The notes beneath the pieces are model-generated. The model saw only the letters and a program-made list of their open reading frames with translations, made no database searches and had not been told where the DNA came from. A program made the position numbers and the translations under genes. A DNA stretch of 64,000 nucleotides from Monocercomonoides exilis. Its lineage: Eukaryota > Preaxostyla > Oxymonadida > Polymastigidae. Positions 36,566 through 48,431 of the stretch are shown here, piece after piece. Where the stretch lies: positions 315,001 to 379,000 of the forward strand of contig LSRY02000007.1 of the NCBI GenBank assembly GCA_001643675.2. Reading direction: 5' to 3'. Each line of letters starts with the position of its first letter. Position 1 is the first letter of the stretch.

Positions 36566-39500
36566 ATGGCGGATACAGACGAGAACCTTTTGTCAACAGT
36601 ACAACTCGATGACACTATCGCAATTACACGAGAATATAAATCGCTTCTTATAAAAGCTTTTCATACAGATTTTGCTCATCTTCATCCGTTTAACCCAGTT
36701 TATATTGCCGGATTTGACAAATATGGACGAAGAATAGTTGTATTAAATGCACATAATATCAACACTAGAGCCTCTAAAGATGACTTGCTTCTTTATTTTT
36801 TATTAAAAGTCAATCGAATTGTTTGATTGCTTATTGTTTTGTTTAAAAACAATACTTTCATTAAAATATAAAATCTTTACATCAAATTTATTTTTTCAGG
36901 TAAAACGCCCTTATGTTGTTGTTCTTACTTGCTATTATCAAAGGAAAGGCTTTGATCTCTCAACTCGAACTTTTGTATCGATGTATCGTAAACTTCCTCA
37001 ACCAGTTTGCTTTAGATATATTTTTTGACTTGAAATTCTTTAATAAATTGTGTTTAGTACCAAGATAATCTGAAAATGTTTCTTATAGTTGGACCATCTC
37101 GCTCAATGCGCTTTATCTTATATTTCGTAAAGCTATTTTCAGGCGATTTTGCAAAAAAGGCAAAGTACCTTACAAACATTACAGAACTAGATAAATATCT
37201 GGATCCTATACAGATTCAACTTCCTGCCGTTCTCTATCGTTCTGCAAATCCAAAGGAAGAATATCCAATTGTATCAATTAGCACACCTTTACTTGTTCTT
37301 ACACAGTCAGAAGTGGTTGGACTCGGAGTTGCAGATGCGCTTCCATTTGTTGCGATGAACATGTCTGGATGGCTGATTCAGAATAGAGCGTTGAAGAATA
37401 TATCTCTTTTCCTCTCAGAATTTGACTATACAGCATTCGAAAGAATCATCGAGCTTGTTGCTTTTGGTGTGATTGAATTTTTTTTTCCCCTTTCAAATTA
37501 AACATGATTATTTTCCTTTTTTAAAAATTGATTTCATTTTATTTTAAAAATGTTATCTCTTCTGTGTGAATATTTTCAATGCACATTTATTCTACCAGAT
37601 CCTCTCTTCCACTTTCCAAGGGATATTCCTTCATTCATTCCTTTTGCTGTGCTGTGCTCGTTCATAAAGAACATCCCCACATCACTCGCAGGCTCAGCAG
37701 CTGCCTTCGAATGCATCGAAGTTGGGCGCCTGGCAAACAAGGCGTTGCATCTCGAAGAAGAAAAAATTAAGCAGAAATTAGTTCAAAAGAAAGAAGAAGA
37801 GCAAAGTATTGGAACTGATTCTAGTTCTGTTGGCAGTTTTGATCACGATACAGAAGCATCAGCACCAGACTCACCTTCTCTCTCTTCTCCGCCTTCAAGT
37901 CCTCGCTTTCTCAACCAATCTTCTTCTTCTCCTTCTTCTTCTCCCTCAGCTGATTGTGAATACGATCTTTTCATTGAGATGCTGCAGCGGTCGCTGTGCA
38001 ATGCCATTCTGTCGATTCCACCTGCCCATCTGAACACATTTCAGCTGGTCATTCTTCTCATCAGAGCAGCCGTCAGATGGCAGTCGTGGATCATCGAGGG
38101 AAAAAGAGAAGAGAATAAAAAGAAACAGAAAAAGGAGGAAAATGGCGAAAGTGCATCAATTGTCAATAAAAGTGATGTAAAAACCAAACATTCAAGAGAA
38201 GATGCTTCTTCATCGGATTCTCATTCAACAGAAGCAGCAAACACTTCAAACGACAAGGCAAAAGCCATCAAAACCACAACACGATATGAAGGAGTGATTC
38301 TTGAGTCATACAATTCATTTCCTTCTGCTTCTTCTTCATCTTCTTCATCTTCCTCCTCTTCTTCCTCTCAGAAATTCACTTCTTTTTCCTCTTCAGGCAA
38401 ATCCTCTTCCCGCCCACCTGTTGTCCTCCCTCCAACTAATTATCCTCTGCTCTTCCCACTCAAATCTGTCCATTCTTCCTTCCTTCAGATCCACACGCCA
38501 GCTTCTGTCTTGAAATGCCCTCTCCTTCCTGTCTCTTTGTCTTCTTCTCCTTCATCATCTTCCTCTTCCTCTTCCTCTTTCTCCTCCTCTGCAACATTCA
38601 CTGAATCAACCCATTCAAAGCCAACAGACCCATTCGCCTATCTTTCCGAGGTTAATCTCGCCTCTTCCTCTCTTTCCTCCTCTTGTTTCTTCACTTCGCT
38701 CTATTCCTCTCTCCTCTTCGCCGTCTGCTCCTGTTTCGTGCACATCGTGTTTCCAACCTCTGTCTCCCTCCATTCTTCTCTCACTCTTCTCCAGCAGAAA
38801 GAAGAAGAGCTGCGTTCTCTCCGTCTGCGCCAGGGCATCGAAACTATCCCCAAAATGAGCTCTCTCTCAGCTGTCTCCATGTCACCCGTGATAACAGCCA
38901 CTGACCCTTCCTCTTTGTCTTCTTCTGACCCATCGTTCCCTGTCTTCCTCCAGATCAAGGACTCTTCTGAATGCGAAGTCACCGCAGAAGAAGATAACGA
39001 TGTTGTTGGCTCTCCTTTTGTGTTGGCACTTTTGAGAGCGTTTCTTTCGATGCCTCCGCTTTCGACGCTGAATCCAGTGCCTTCTCCGTCTTCTCTTTCG
39101 CTTTACCTTTCCTTTGCACTTGCACTAACGGCATTGTGGTGGAATGAGATCAGAGCGATGATCACAGGGGAGTCTATTGACAGCAAGGAAGAGAATGCTG
39201 TGGAGAATGAGAAGAAAAAGAAGAAGGGGAGAAGGAGAATGGAAGTGAGCGATGATGAGGATGAGGAGTCGGAAGAAGAAGAAGAGGAGGAGGAGGAGAA
39301 AGAGGAGAAGGAAGAAGAAGAAGAGCAATCAGAAAATAAATCAATTTCAACAACAAAATCATCAAAAACAAAAACCAAAACAATAAAACGAAAGAAGATA
39401 AAAACGCAGCGCATAACGGCATTAACACCACCATTTGAGGATGAAGACGATGAAGCATTCAAAAAGAACAGGAATGAAAGGAAAGAAAGAGTTAGCAGTT

Positions 39501-42500
39501 GGATGAAGAAGATGAGAGGGAGAGCGAATTCGCAGTCAATGAAAGAGCAAAATGGAATGATGGATAAGAAAGGGAATACAAAGGACAGCAGAAGAGGTTA
39601 TTCAGAATTGGCTGAAATTGTTGGAAGTCAAACGTATTTGTGGCTGAAAAACACGAAAGTGCAGAAAAGAGAGATGGTATGCAAATGAATTGGAAATAGA
39701 AAATGAATAAATAAATAAATTAATAAATTAATAAATAAATAAATAAATATTTTTGTGAGAAAATTGATTTGATATGATTGATAATAAAAGTGTTTCATAT
39801 TTAAAAATTTTTCTTTCGATGTTTTTAATTAATGTATTTATTTTATTCATCTCCTTTTATTCCTTTTCTAATTAATTAAAAACAACTCAGGGCAACCTCT
39901 TTCCCCACAGACTGCTTCTGTCTTCTCTTCCTTTCTGTTCCACACACATTTCTCTTCTTTATTCCCTCCGCCGCCCTGTTTCTTCTCTTCCGCTCCATCT
40001 TCGCTTCTCATTTGCCTTCAGCCGCACAACAGAAGAGACAGAAATGGATATACTCAATAGAAATAATATGATTTCTTCTTCTTCTGATTCTTCTGATTCT
40101 TCTGATTCTTCATCTTCTTCTTCTGATTCTTCATCATCATCAAAGGAAAATGCATCAAATGAACAACAGAAAGAACAAGAGAAGAGCGAAGAAACAAAAG
40201 ATATAAGGAATTCGTCAAATGACAAAAAGACAAAATCAGAAAAACAAAACAAATCAGATGAAAAATTGAATGATGAATCAAATGAAGCTAATCAAAAGGC
40301 AAAGCAATCACAAACATCTCATTCATCTGACAAGAATCAGACAAATGATGAAACATCTGAACAACAAAGAAATGCTTCTGATAAAACACAAAGTGGAACT
40401 GATTATGATGATAACGGTGACAAATCTCTCATTTCACAAACATCTTCTGGAAACTCCAACACTTCACAGTCTGAATCCCAACCAAACACATCGAATATTC
40501 CTTCATCATCATCTTCTTCTTCTTCCTCCTCCTCCTCCTCTTCTTCCTCTTCTCTTGATACTCCTCCCTCTGACTCTTCTATTTCTCCCTTCTTTCTTCT
40601 TGCTGTTGAGCACATCTCTTTCCTCAACACGATGCCTCTTCCACTCGCACGCGACGATTCTCTCGCAAATTCTGCTTCTTCTTCCTCTTCAATTAAAGGA
40701 GCAGAAAGCACATCAGACAAACAGGAAGAAGAAGAAGAAGAAGAAAGTGATGGCAAAGAACAGAACAAGAAGAATGGAAAAGATGCTAATGATAACAGTA
40801 ATGAAACAAACAAAAACAAAAACAAAAACAAAAACAAAACCACATCCAAAGCAAATGACAAAGAGAGTGAAGACAATGACAATGATCTCGACCAATCTTC
40901 AAATGCCAAGCGAGCGAGGGAGGAGGAAGAGAGTTTGGAGGAGCAATGGATTGAGTATTTCCAGCAGAAGACACAGCAGCAGAAGATGCTGCGGAATGGC
41001 TCACTCTGTGTACTGCCTCAGAAGAGCATAAGTGCAGCACAATTGAAGAAGGAGTTGTCAGGGGGAGATAAAAGGGAGGAGGAAGGAGAGAGAAAGAACA
41101 GGAAGGGGGAGGGAATGGAAGGAATGGAAGGATGTGTGAAGGAAGGGAATGAGATGAAAGAGAATGAAAAAGATGAAAATAAAAATAAAAATAAAAATAT
41201 TTTAAATAATTTAAATAATGAAGAATCAATGAAAGAAAGGGGAATGCAAAGTGCTTGTTTGATGTTTGGAAGCCAAGGATTTGTGCAACAGACATGTGAA
41301 ATTGAAGATGCTTCTCTGAAAGCGATGAAAAAAGAGAGTTTTGAAGAAAGTGCAAAAGATGAGGAAGAGGAGAAAAAGAAACAAGAAGAGGAAGAAAGAT
41401 TAAAGAGGGAAGAAGAAGAGAGGAAGAAGAAGGAAGAGGAAGAGAGATTGAGAAAGGAAGAAGAGGAAAGGAAAAGGAAAGAAGACGAAGAAGAAAGAAA
41501 GAAAAAGGAAGAAGACGAAGAAAAGGCAAGGAAAGAAGAAGAAAGAAGAAAGAAAGAAGAAGAGGAGCGGAAGAAGAAGGAAGAAGAAGAACGGTTGAAA
41601 AAAGAGGAGGAGGAAAGAAAAAGAAAGGAGAAGGAGGAAGAAGAAGAAAGAATCAAAAAGGAAGGGGAAGAAAGAAAACGCAAGGAAGAGGAGGAACGCA
41701 TCAGAAAAGAAGAAGAGGAGAGAAAACGAAAAGAGGAAGAAGAGAGGAAGAAGAGAGAAGAGGAAGAAGAACGATTAAAACGAGAAGAAGAAGAGCGTTT
41801 AAGAAGAGAAGAGGAGGAGAGGAAAAAGAAAGAGGAAGAAGAGAGAAAACGAAAAGAAGAGGAAGAAGAACGAATAAGAAAAGAAGAAGAACGAAAGAAG
41901 AAAGAGGAAGAAGAAAGGAAAAGGAAGGAAGAAGAAGAGAAAGAGAGATTGAGAAAAGAAGAGGAAGAACGAAAGAAAAAAGAGGAAGAAGAGAGAAAGA
42001 GGAAGGAAGAGGAAGAGAAGAAGAGAAGAGAAGAAGAGGAGCGATTGAAAAAGGAAGAAGAAGAAAGAAGAAGGCGAGAGGAGGAGGAAAAGAAAAGAAA
42101 AGAAGAAGAGGAGAGGAAGAGAAAAGAGGAAGAAGAAAGGTTGAAAAGGGAAGAAGAGAAGAAGAAGAGGGAAGAAGAAGAACGTTTAAGAAAAGAAGAA
42201 GAGGAAAGGAAGAGAAAGGAAGAGGAAGAGAGGAAGAGGAAGGAGGAAGAGAGAAAGAAGAAGGAAGAGGAAGAGAAGAAGAGAAGAGAAGAAGAGGAGA
42301 GGAAGAAGAAAGAGGAGGAAGAGAGAAAGAGGAAAGAAGAAGAAGAAAGAAAACGAAAGGAGGAAGAAGAGAGGAAGAAGAAAGAGGAAGAGGAAAGAAT
42401 AAAGAGAGAAGAAGAAGAAGAGCGACTTAGAAAAGAGGAAGAGGAACGAAAGAGAAAAGAGGAAGAAGAAAGGAAAAGAAAGGAAGAAGAAGAAAGGTTG

Positions 42501-44378
42501 AGAAAGGAAGAGGAAGAGAGGAAGAGAAAAGAAGAGGAGGAAAGAAAGCGCAAAGAAGAAGAAGAGCGTTTAAGAAGAGAAGAGGAGGAGAGAAAAAGAA
42601 AGGAAGAAGAAGAGAAGAAGAGAAAAGAAGAAGAAGAAAGATTGAAAAAGGAGGAAGAAGAAAGGATCAGACGAGAAGAGGAGGAAAGATTGAGAAGAGA
42701 GGAAGAAGAGAGGAAGAAGAAAGAAGAAGAAGAAAGAAGAAGGAAAGAAGAGGAAGAAAGGAAACGGAAAGAGGAAGAAGAGAGAAAGAGGAAAGAAGAA
42801 GAAGAGAGAAAACGAAAAGAAGAGGAAGAAGAAAGAAAACGCAAAGAAGAAGAGGAAAGGTTGAAAAGAGAAGAGGAAGAAAGGAAAAGGAAGGAGGAAG
42901 AAGAGAGGAAACGAAAGGAAGAAGAAGAACGGTTGAGAAAAGAGGAAGAAGAGAGAAAAAGGAAGGAGGAAGAAGAGAAAGAGAGAAAGAGGAAAGAAGA
43001 GGAGGAGAGGAAAAGGAAAGAAGAGGAAGAAAAATTAAAGCGGGAAGAGGAGGAAAGGAAGAAGAAAGAAGAAGAAGAAAGAATCAAAAAGGAAGAGGAA
43101 GAGAGGAAAAGGAAGGAGGAAGAAGAACGAAAGAAGAAAGAGGAGGAAGAAAGAAAGAGAAAGGAGGAAGAGGAAAGGAAACAGAAAGAGGAGGAAGAAA
43201 GGAAGAGAAAGGAAGAAGAAGAGAAAGAGAGAAAGAGGAAAGAAGAAGAGGAGCGAAAGAGAAAAGAAGAGGAAGAGAGGAAAAGGAAGGAGGAAGAGGA
43301 ACGTATCAGAAAAGAAGAAGAGGAGAGAAAACGAAAAGAGGAAGAAGAGAGGAAGAAGAAAGAGGAAGAAGAGAGGAAGAGAAAAGAAGAGGAGGAAAGA
43401 AAGCGCAAAGAAGAAGAAGAGCGTTTAAGAAGAGAAGAGGAGGAGAGGAAAAAGAAAGAGGAAGAAGAAAGGAAGAGAAAGGAGGAAGAAGAGAGAAAAC
43501 GAAAAGAAGAGGAAAGGAAGAAAAAGGAAGAAGAGGAGAGGAAGAGGAAGGAAGAGGAAGAGAGAAAGCGTAAAGAGGAGGAAGAAAGATTGAGAAAAGA
43601 GGAAGAAGAGAGGAAACGAAAGGAGGAAGAGGAAAGAAAAAGAAAAGAAGAGGAAGAGAGGAGGAAGAGAGAGGAAGAAGAGAGACTTAGAAAAGAAGAG
43701 GAAGAGATAAAGAAGAAGGAAGAGGAAGAGAGAAAGAGGAAAGAAGAAGAGGAGAGAAAACGAAAGGAAGAGGAAAGGAAAAAGAAAGAGGAAGAAGAGA
43801 AGAAGAAGAGGGAGGAAGAACGAAAGAAGAAAGAGGAAGAAGAAAGAAAGCGCAAAGAAGAAGAGGAAAAGAAAAGAAAAGAGGAAGAAGAACGATTGAG
43901 GATTTTTGAAGAAGAAAAGAAGAGGAAAGAGGAAGAAGAAAGGAAGAAGAAAGAGGAAGAAGAAAGAAAGAGAAGAGAGGAAGAGAAGAGGAAGAAGAAA
44001 GAGGAAGAAGAAAGAAAAAGGAAAGAAGAAGAAGAAAATAAAAAGAAAGAAGAAGCCGAAAGGAAGAAGAAAGAAGAAGAAGAGCGAATAAAAAAAGAAA
44101 AAGAGGAAGAAGAGCAAAAGCTTGCCGAAAGCAAACAAGCAGCCGAAGCAATGGAAGAGGCAAAGAAGAAGGCTGCGATGTTTATAGCGAAGCAGATGCG
44201 GATGAGGAGGTTCCAGAAGATAGCGAAAGGAGTGGTGGAGTTTACAGAGCAGCAGAAGAAGGAGTTTGCAGAGCACGAGCTGAAGATGCGGATAGAGGCG
44301 AATAAGATGGAGATGGCGGTGGAGCAGACGACGGTGCTGTCGCAGTTTGAGAAGGAGGAAGAGTATTCGTTTGATTAA
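36566..44378 (+). CDS. CRAL-TRIO/RhoGAP-like protein with giant E/K/R helix
   Basis: 2444 aa in the favoured five-exon model: 36566-36820, 36900-37004, 37058-37466, 37599-39676 and 39891-44378. Residues about 35-200 form a CRAL-TRIO (Sec14-like) lipid-binding domain (NPVYIAGFDKYGRRIVVL, KMFLIVGPSRSMRFILYFVK, FAKKAKYL), as in p50RhoGAP/ARHGAP1. A RhoGAP-like region follows: ISTPLLVLTQSE, DIPSFIPFAVLCSFIKNIPTSL and LCNAILSIPPAHLNTFQLVILLI, interrupted by Ser-rich insertions. A clear GIFR arginine finger was not found, so GAP activity is doubtful. The fourth exon ends at GTATGC, which otherwise runs into TGA four codons later. The fifth exon's first 51 codons are open and GC-rich before its first ATG (40044), supporting fusion. 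The C-terminal half is acidic/Ser-rich, then ~920 residues of E/K/R repeats, then a final helix ending EYSFD. If the fusion is wrong, two genes meet here. Confidence 0.68.
41340..44115 (+). repeat. 2.8-kb purine tract coding for E/K/R octad-like repeats
   Basis: The plus strand is almost all A and G. It encodes repeats such as EEEERKRK and EEEERKKK, roughly 8 residues (24 bases) each, with occasional L, I, Q or D. Alternating E and R/K blocks at i/i+4 spacing favour a stable single alpha-helix. The repeat units vary in synonymous bases, so the array is not freshly amplified throughout. Only a few positions per hundred bases are C or T. Confidence 0.9.
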
Positions 44379-45387
44379 AAGGAAGGAGGGGAGGGGAGGA
44401 AAGAGAAGGGAAGAGAAAGAGAAGGAGAAAGAGAGTGAAAAAAACAAAGTCAAAACAATCTTTAATAATTTGAAAGAATGTTAGCTGATTGTTCTTTGTT
44501 CGCTGTTATTTTGCTGCCATTTTGAATGATCTGCTTGTAACGATATAATTTGAATAGTTAGTAATTAATATGAAATTTGTATTAACTTAAGCATTAAATG
44601 GCACTTTCATTGAAACTTTGCAATCAAACCTAAAAGCTCAAACATACTTTTGAAACTAGCAAAAGCACTTTGGCATCCGCTGGAGCAATCTTTTCAGTTA
44701 TTTTGTATCAATTTCATTATTTTCAGTTATTTTATTGCAGAACTATATCCAAATTTGTTGTGTCATTCCTTTTTTCTTTGGCCTTCTTTTTTTTGACTTT
44801 ATTTTTGAGCTCTTCTGTTATATTTGTTTTTAAAGCATCGTTTATAATTTTTTCTTTTCTTCTAATTCTTTATTCATCTGTCCGATTTTCTTTAATCTTC
44901 GACAATAGTGTTGCAAGTATTTTATTTATTAATGACTGTATTTTTGTTTTTGCAGATTCATTTGTTTTGGAGTTAAGCGTACATGCCACACTTTATTCTC
45001 ATTTGAATCATCTAACAGCTTTACAATATTTTTTCTTGTCGAATATTCATTTGTCTTCTGAATTTTTTAATTTTTAATGTTGCTTTGTAATTTCATTAAT
45101 CTTTCTCTTCTGTGTTAATCTTCAAAAGATTCTTTGTTAATGTTCTCAATCTATCCTCTTTTTCTCTTGTATTTAATTTTTTTCCATGAAAAGTGTAAAT
45201 GTTTTTAGTTTGTTTAACGAGTGCATCCTTTCTTGTTTCTTTTTCAACTGACCATTTCAAGAAGAAAAATAATGTTTTTGCAAATTCAATTTTTTTGAAA
45301 AAAAAACTTCAAAAGAAATTACAAGATTAAAATAATTAATTCTTCACAAAAGCTGAATGCATTTGAATTCAATGAGAGTATTTATTC
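44379..45387. other. AT-rich spacer between convergent genes
   Basis: About 1 kb between two 3' ends. The first 60 bases continue a GA-rich run; the rest is T-rich. A 135-codon frame (44670-45077) is dominated by F, S, I and L and lacks motifs, so it is not called. Confidence 0.6.
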
Positions 45388-48029
45388 TTATTTTTTCTTC
45401 AGCACATCCATCAAAAAGTCAAAGAATGATGTGATTGAGGTGACAGAAGGATTCGACAAATCAGTCCCGAGCATCTCGAAATGTGAGTGGAATGTGTAGA
45501 TGAAGTGGAGAATGTTCTTTGCTGGCTGCGATGTTGGCGCGGCAGGTGCTGCCTGGCGAGACGCAGACACAGAAAGTGGGAGGAGGCACACAGGAGTGGC
45601 GAGAGAGGAGAGAATGGACATGACATGTGAATAGAATGAGAGCGAAAAGGGAGGCTCGACACACTCCAGAAGTGTCTCCAGATAGCACGCAGCAACACCA
45701 TCCATCTCTTGCACATTCACCAAAGAGAAGCTCTCCTTCATCTTCTGCTTCTCCATCGCAGACGTCGAGAACGCCGACTTGTTCCTCGACGAGTACGAAA
45801 AGGCCAGCAACGACGACAGCCCTGCTGGCTGCTGCGACATGTACACAGGAATCGACGCAAGCCAAGCGCTTTTCTGTGAATCTTCTCTGTGAAAGATCTC
45901 CTCCATCAGCTCCATCCCTTCGACAGCACAGCCATTCATCATCACATACACAACTGTTTCTATTGCATTCCTCACTCGCGCTGATGGCTGTTTCAGAACT
46001 TGTCTTATTTTGTACGAGGTATTAGATGATGGTGAGGAGGAGGAAGAGGATGGATCTGTTGTAGATAATGAAGATGACGATGACGAAGACGATGATGAAG
46101 AAGACGAAGATAAACCTGCTCCTTTCACACTTTGTTCTTTCAGCCTTTCCTTCTCATCTTCTGTCCAGATGTTGAAGAGGAGGCAATGCAATGATGCTCT
46201 GAGCATGGCAAGTGCATACAGACGTTGAGTGGGATGTCTTGCAGCGATGAGTGAAATGATACCCAGCAGCCCATCCCAATCAACAGACTGGTCAAGCCAA
46301 AGGCGAAAATACGACGGTGGAGTCTGCAGCGAAGAGGCAGGAAGACGGAAGAAGCGAATGGGTGAAGTGGGGTGTGGGCTGAAAAAGCACAGAGACGAAG
46401 GAAACGGCGAGGCAGCGGCAGAAGAAGAGGCGAAAGTGGACTGTGAATTCAGATAAGAAGTAGATGCAGAGTTACTTCCTGAATCGCTGAACAGCAGAAA
46501 AGCGATCCATTGGAGCAAACAGGCAGAGGCAGTAGATGACTCCATGGCGTGTGTCATGACTGCGTGTTTTCCTGTTGTTGAGAGGGCATTCATAATGTTC
46601 GTGCCTCGTGAGTGCTTCAGCACAAACTCATACACTGCCTCAATGTGGCACGCTTCCTCTTCAACTTGGCTGATGGTTATATCTTGGCATTCTTTTGCTT
46701 CTCCTTTTGCTTCTCCTTTTTCTTCAATGTCCATCTTGTTTTCATCTTTGGCACGAGTCCCAAGTGTACAATATGCAATAAGGAAAAACGGAGATCGTGC
46801 TTCAATTTTGCCTTCGTTTGTTTTGGGTTTAATTCCTTTCATGTCAATTTCTGTATTGCGCTCATTCGATATCTTTTCATTAAGATTCCCACTTTTTTCG
46901 CTGCTGCCTTCTGATTTACGTGTGCCTTCATCAGAAAATGCAGCAAGTGAAATCGGTTTGGTGCTGGAGGAAAATAAATCATTGACAAGAAGTTCGAATA
47001 TTCCGAGTTTGTGGAACAGAGAAGGAGGTGGAATGAGTTTTTCTGTCTTTTCGGGTGCTGCTGCAGCTGTGGTATTTTGAAGTGAAGCTGAAGAATATGA
47101 AGCGAAGAAGGAAGGTAGAGATTGTTCTGAAGTGAGTTTTCCTGTTTGTGCATCGTTTTCTGTTTCTCCATTCAACTTATCACGGATAAGAGAAGCAATC
47201 TGGTGGATTTCTTTAGCCCTGGGTACTCCTGATTTTAAAATCGAGAGCACTGGATCAACAAAGTCTTTGAACTTTCCAATTCCAGAAAGCAACACATTGA
47301 AAGCGATTCTGCTACTCTGCACGCCTGTTTCTTTTGATAATTTCTCATCTGTCGTTAGATGAGAATCAATTGTATGATAAATAACTGCTGTTGCAGGAAG
47401 CAATTGCTCGTACTTCTCTGTGAGCATGGAAAGAAACGTCAAACAGAAAAGATATGTCGCCTCTGAGAAGCACCATAAAGATAAATTTCTTGAATCAATG
47501 AGATCATTTAAATTTGCCTTTGTAGAAGAAGTTATTGCAGAAGAAATTACACTCACTGTTTGCAATATAGTTGAAACCAATAATTCTATGCGAGGTTGAG
47601 TCTGTATGTCTGATGTTTTTGAAGTAAATTGAAGAATTGTACTTGCGAATTCTCCAACTGAAGCTAATTCTGGAGATACATCCGTATGTAACGCAGATAT
47701 CTTTTTAAGAAGAGTTTCATAACGAGGATTTGTTGCCAATTCTAAGAAAAATGGAGGAAGTTCCTTTAAAAAGGAAAATTAAATATTTAAAGAAAAAAAC
47801 AAAATATTTGAGAAAAAAGTTTCCGAATGAGTACCTGATTAGAAGCTATTCCAGCAAGTTTTGAAGCATCAAAGGACTTTTCTAAATCTTGCAGAAAAAA
47901 GGATTCCAAAAGATCTTTAACTTCTAAATCAGTTGTTCCAATTCCCTTGAACCACATAAACACTTGAGAAAGATCTTCGTTCGTTGCATCTCCTGTATGT
48001 TCAATTTCATCTGATTCGATCATTGTCAT
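45388..48029 (-). CDS. NELFCD: NELF-C/D (TH1) subunit of negative elongation factor
   Basis: 856 aa from two exons, 48029-47835 and 47763-45388; the intron runs GTACTC...TTAAAG. TH1/NELF-C/D is a nuclear subunit of the complex that holds RNA polymerase II in promoter-proximal pausing. The joined junction gives SFDASKLAGIASNQELPPFFLELA, colinear with the human HFDPRKAD...PAWLEQMI stretch. Next come ETLLKKISALHTDVSPEL (human LFYKLAEAHPDC), ATYLFCLTFLSMLTEK (human HTYLFAQAMMSVLAQE) and, near the end, ACYLETLLECVEPPFSLSFYSHVMSIL (human RYFVTEVLDVIAPPYTSDFVQLFLPIL) and SFFDFLMDVLKKK. It is longer than the ~590-aa human protein because of acidic and poly-Ser insertions (e.g. GLSSSSS... near residue 560). 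Strong colinearity but modest identity; the assignment is by recognition, not search. Confidence 0.8.
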
Positions 48030-48431
48030 TAATTCGTCGAATTCACAAAGAAATATTCGACTTTAAAAAAATTCTGATCTCTTCCACAAGTAGTTTTGCT
48101 CAATCAGGAAAACTTTATCCAAAAAAAAAAAGGTGCTTTATTCTTTTTATAAAAATACGCTAATTTTTATCGCCATTCAAAACGAAAAAAATGATGAACA
48201 GAGATAATTGACATGACAAAGTCATTTCCATGAAAATTTATAAAAAAACATATCGAAACAACATAAATACAAATAAAAATAAATAATAAAGATTTTATAA
48301 GCCTCATTCAACTTATACATCAAAAAAGAATGATCATAAATTACTTCAAAAATATTGAAAGTAATTTCAAACAACTGAAAAAATAAAAAAATAAGCATAA
48401 AGGTATCTGTAGCTAACCACAAATAATACGC
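48030..48431. other. AT-rich spacer
   Basis: 402 bases between the NELF-C/D start and the end of the purine nucleoside phosphorylase gene, both on the minus strand. It must hold the NELF-C/D promoter and the upstream gene's 3' end; no element is recognised. Confidence 0.5.

Noticed and set aside
41018-44134. 1038-codon minus-strand frame of Ser, Phe and Leu
   Set aside because: It is the complement of the E/K/R repeat; GAA/GAG/AAG read backwards gives TTC/CTC/CTT, and no motif is present.
40044-44378. A separate 1444-aa gene starting at ATG 40044
   Set aside because: The 51 codons before it are open and GC-rich like exons, and a consensus 5' site in phase lies at the end of the preceding frame. 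Kept as the alternative model.
44670-45077. 135-codon plus-strand frame
   Set aside because: Low-complexity F/S/I/L composition in AT-rich DNA, without motif or splice partners.
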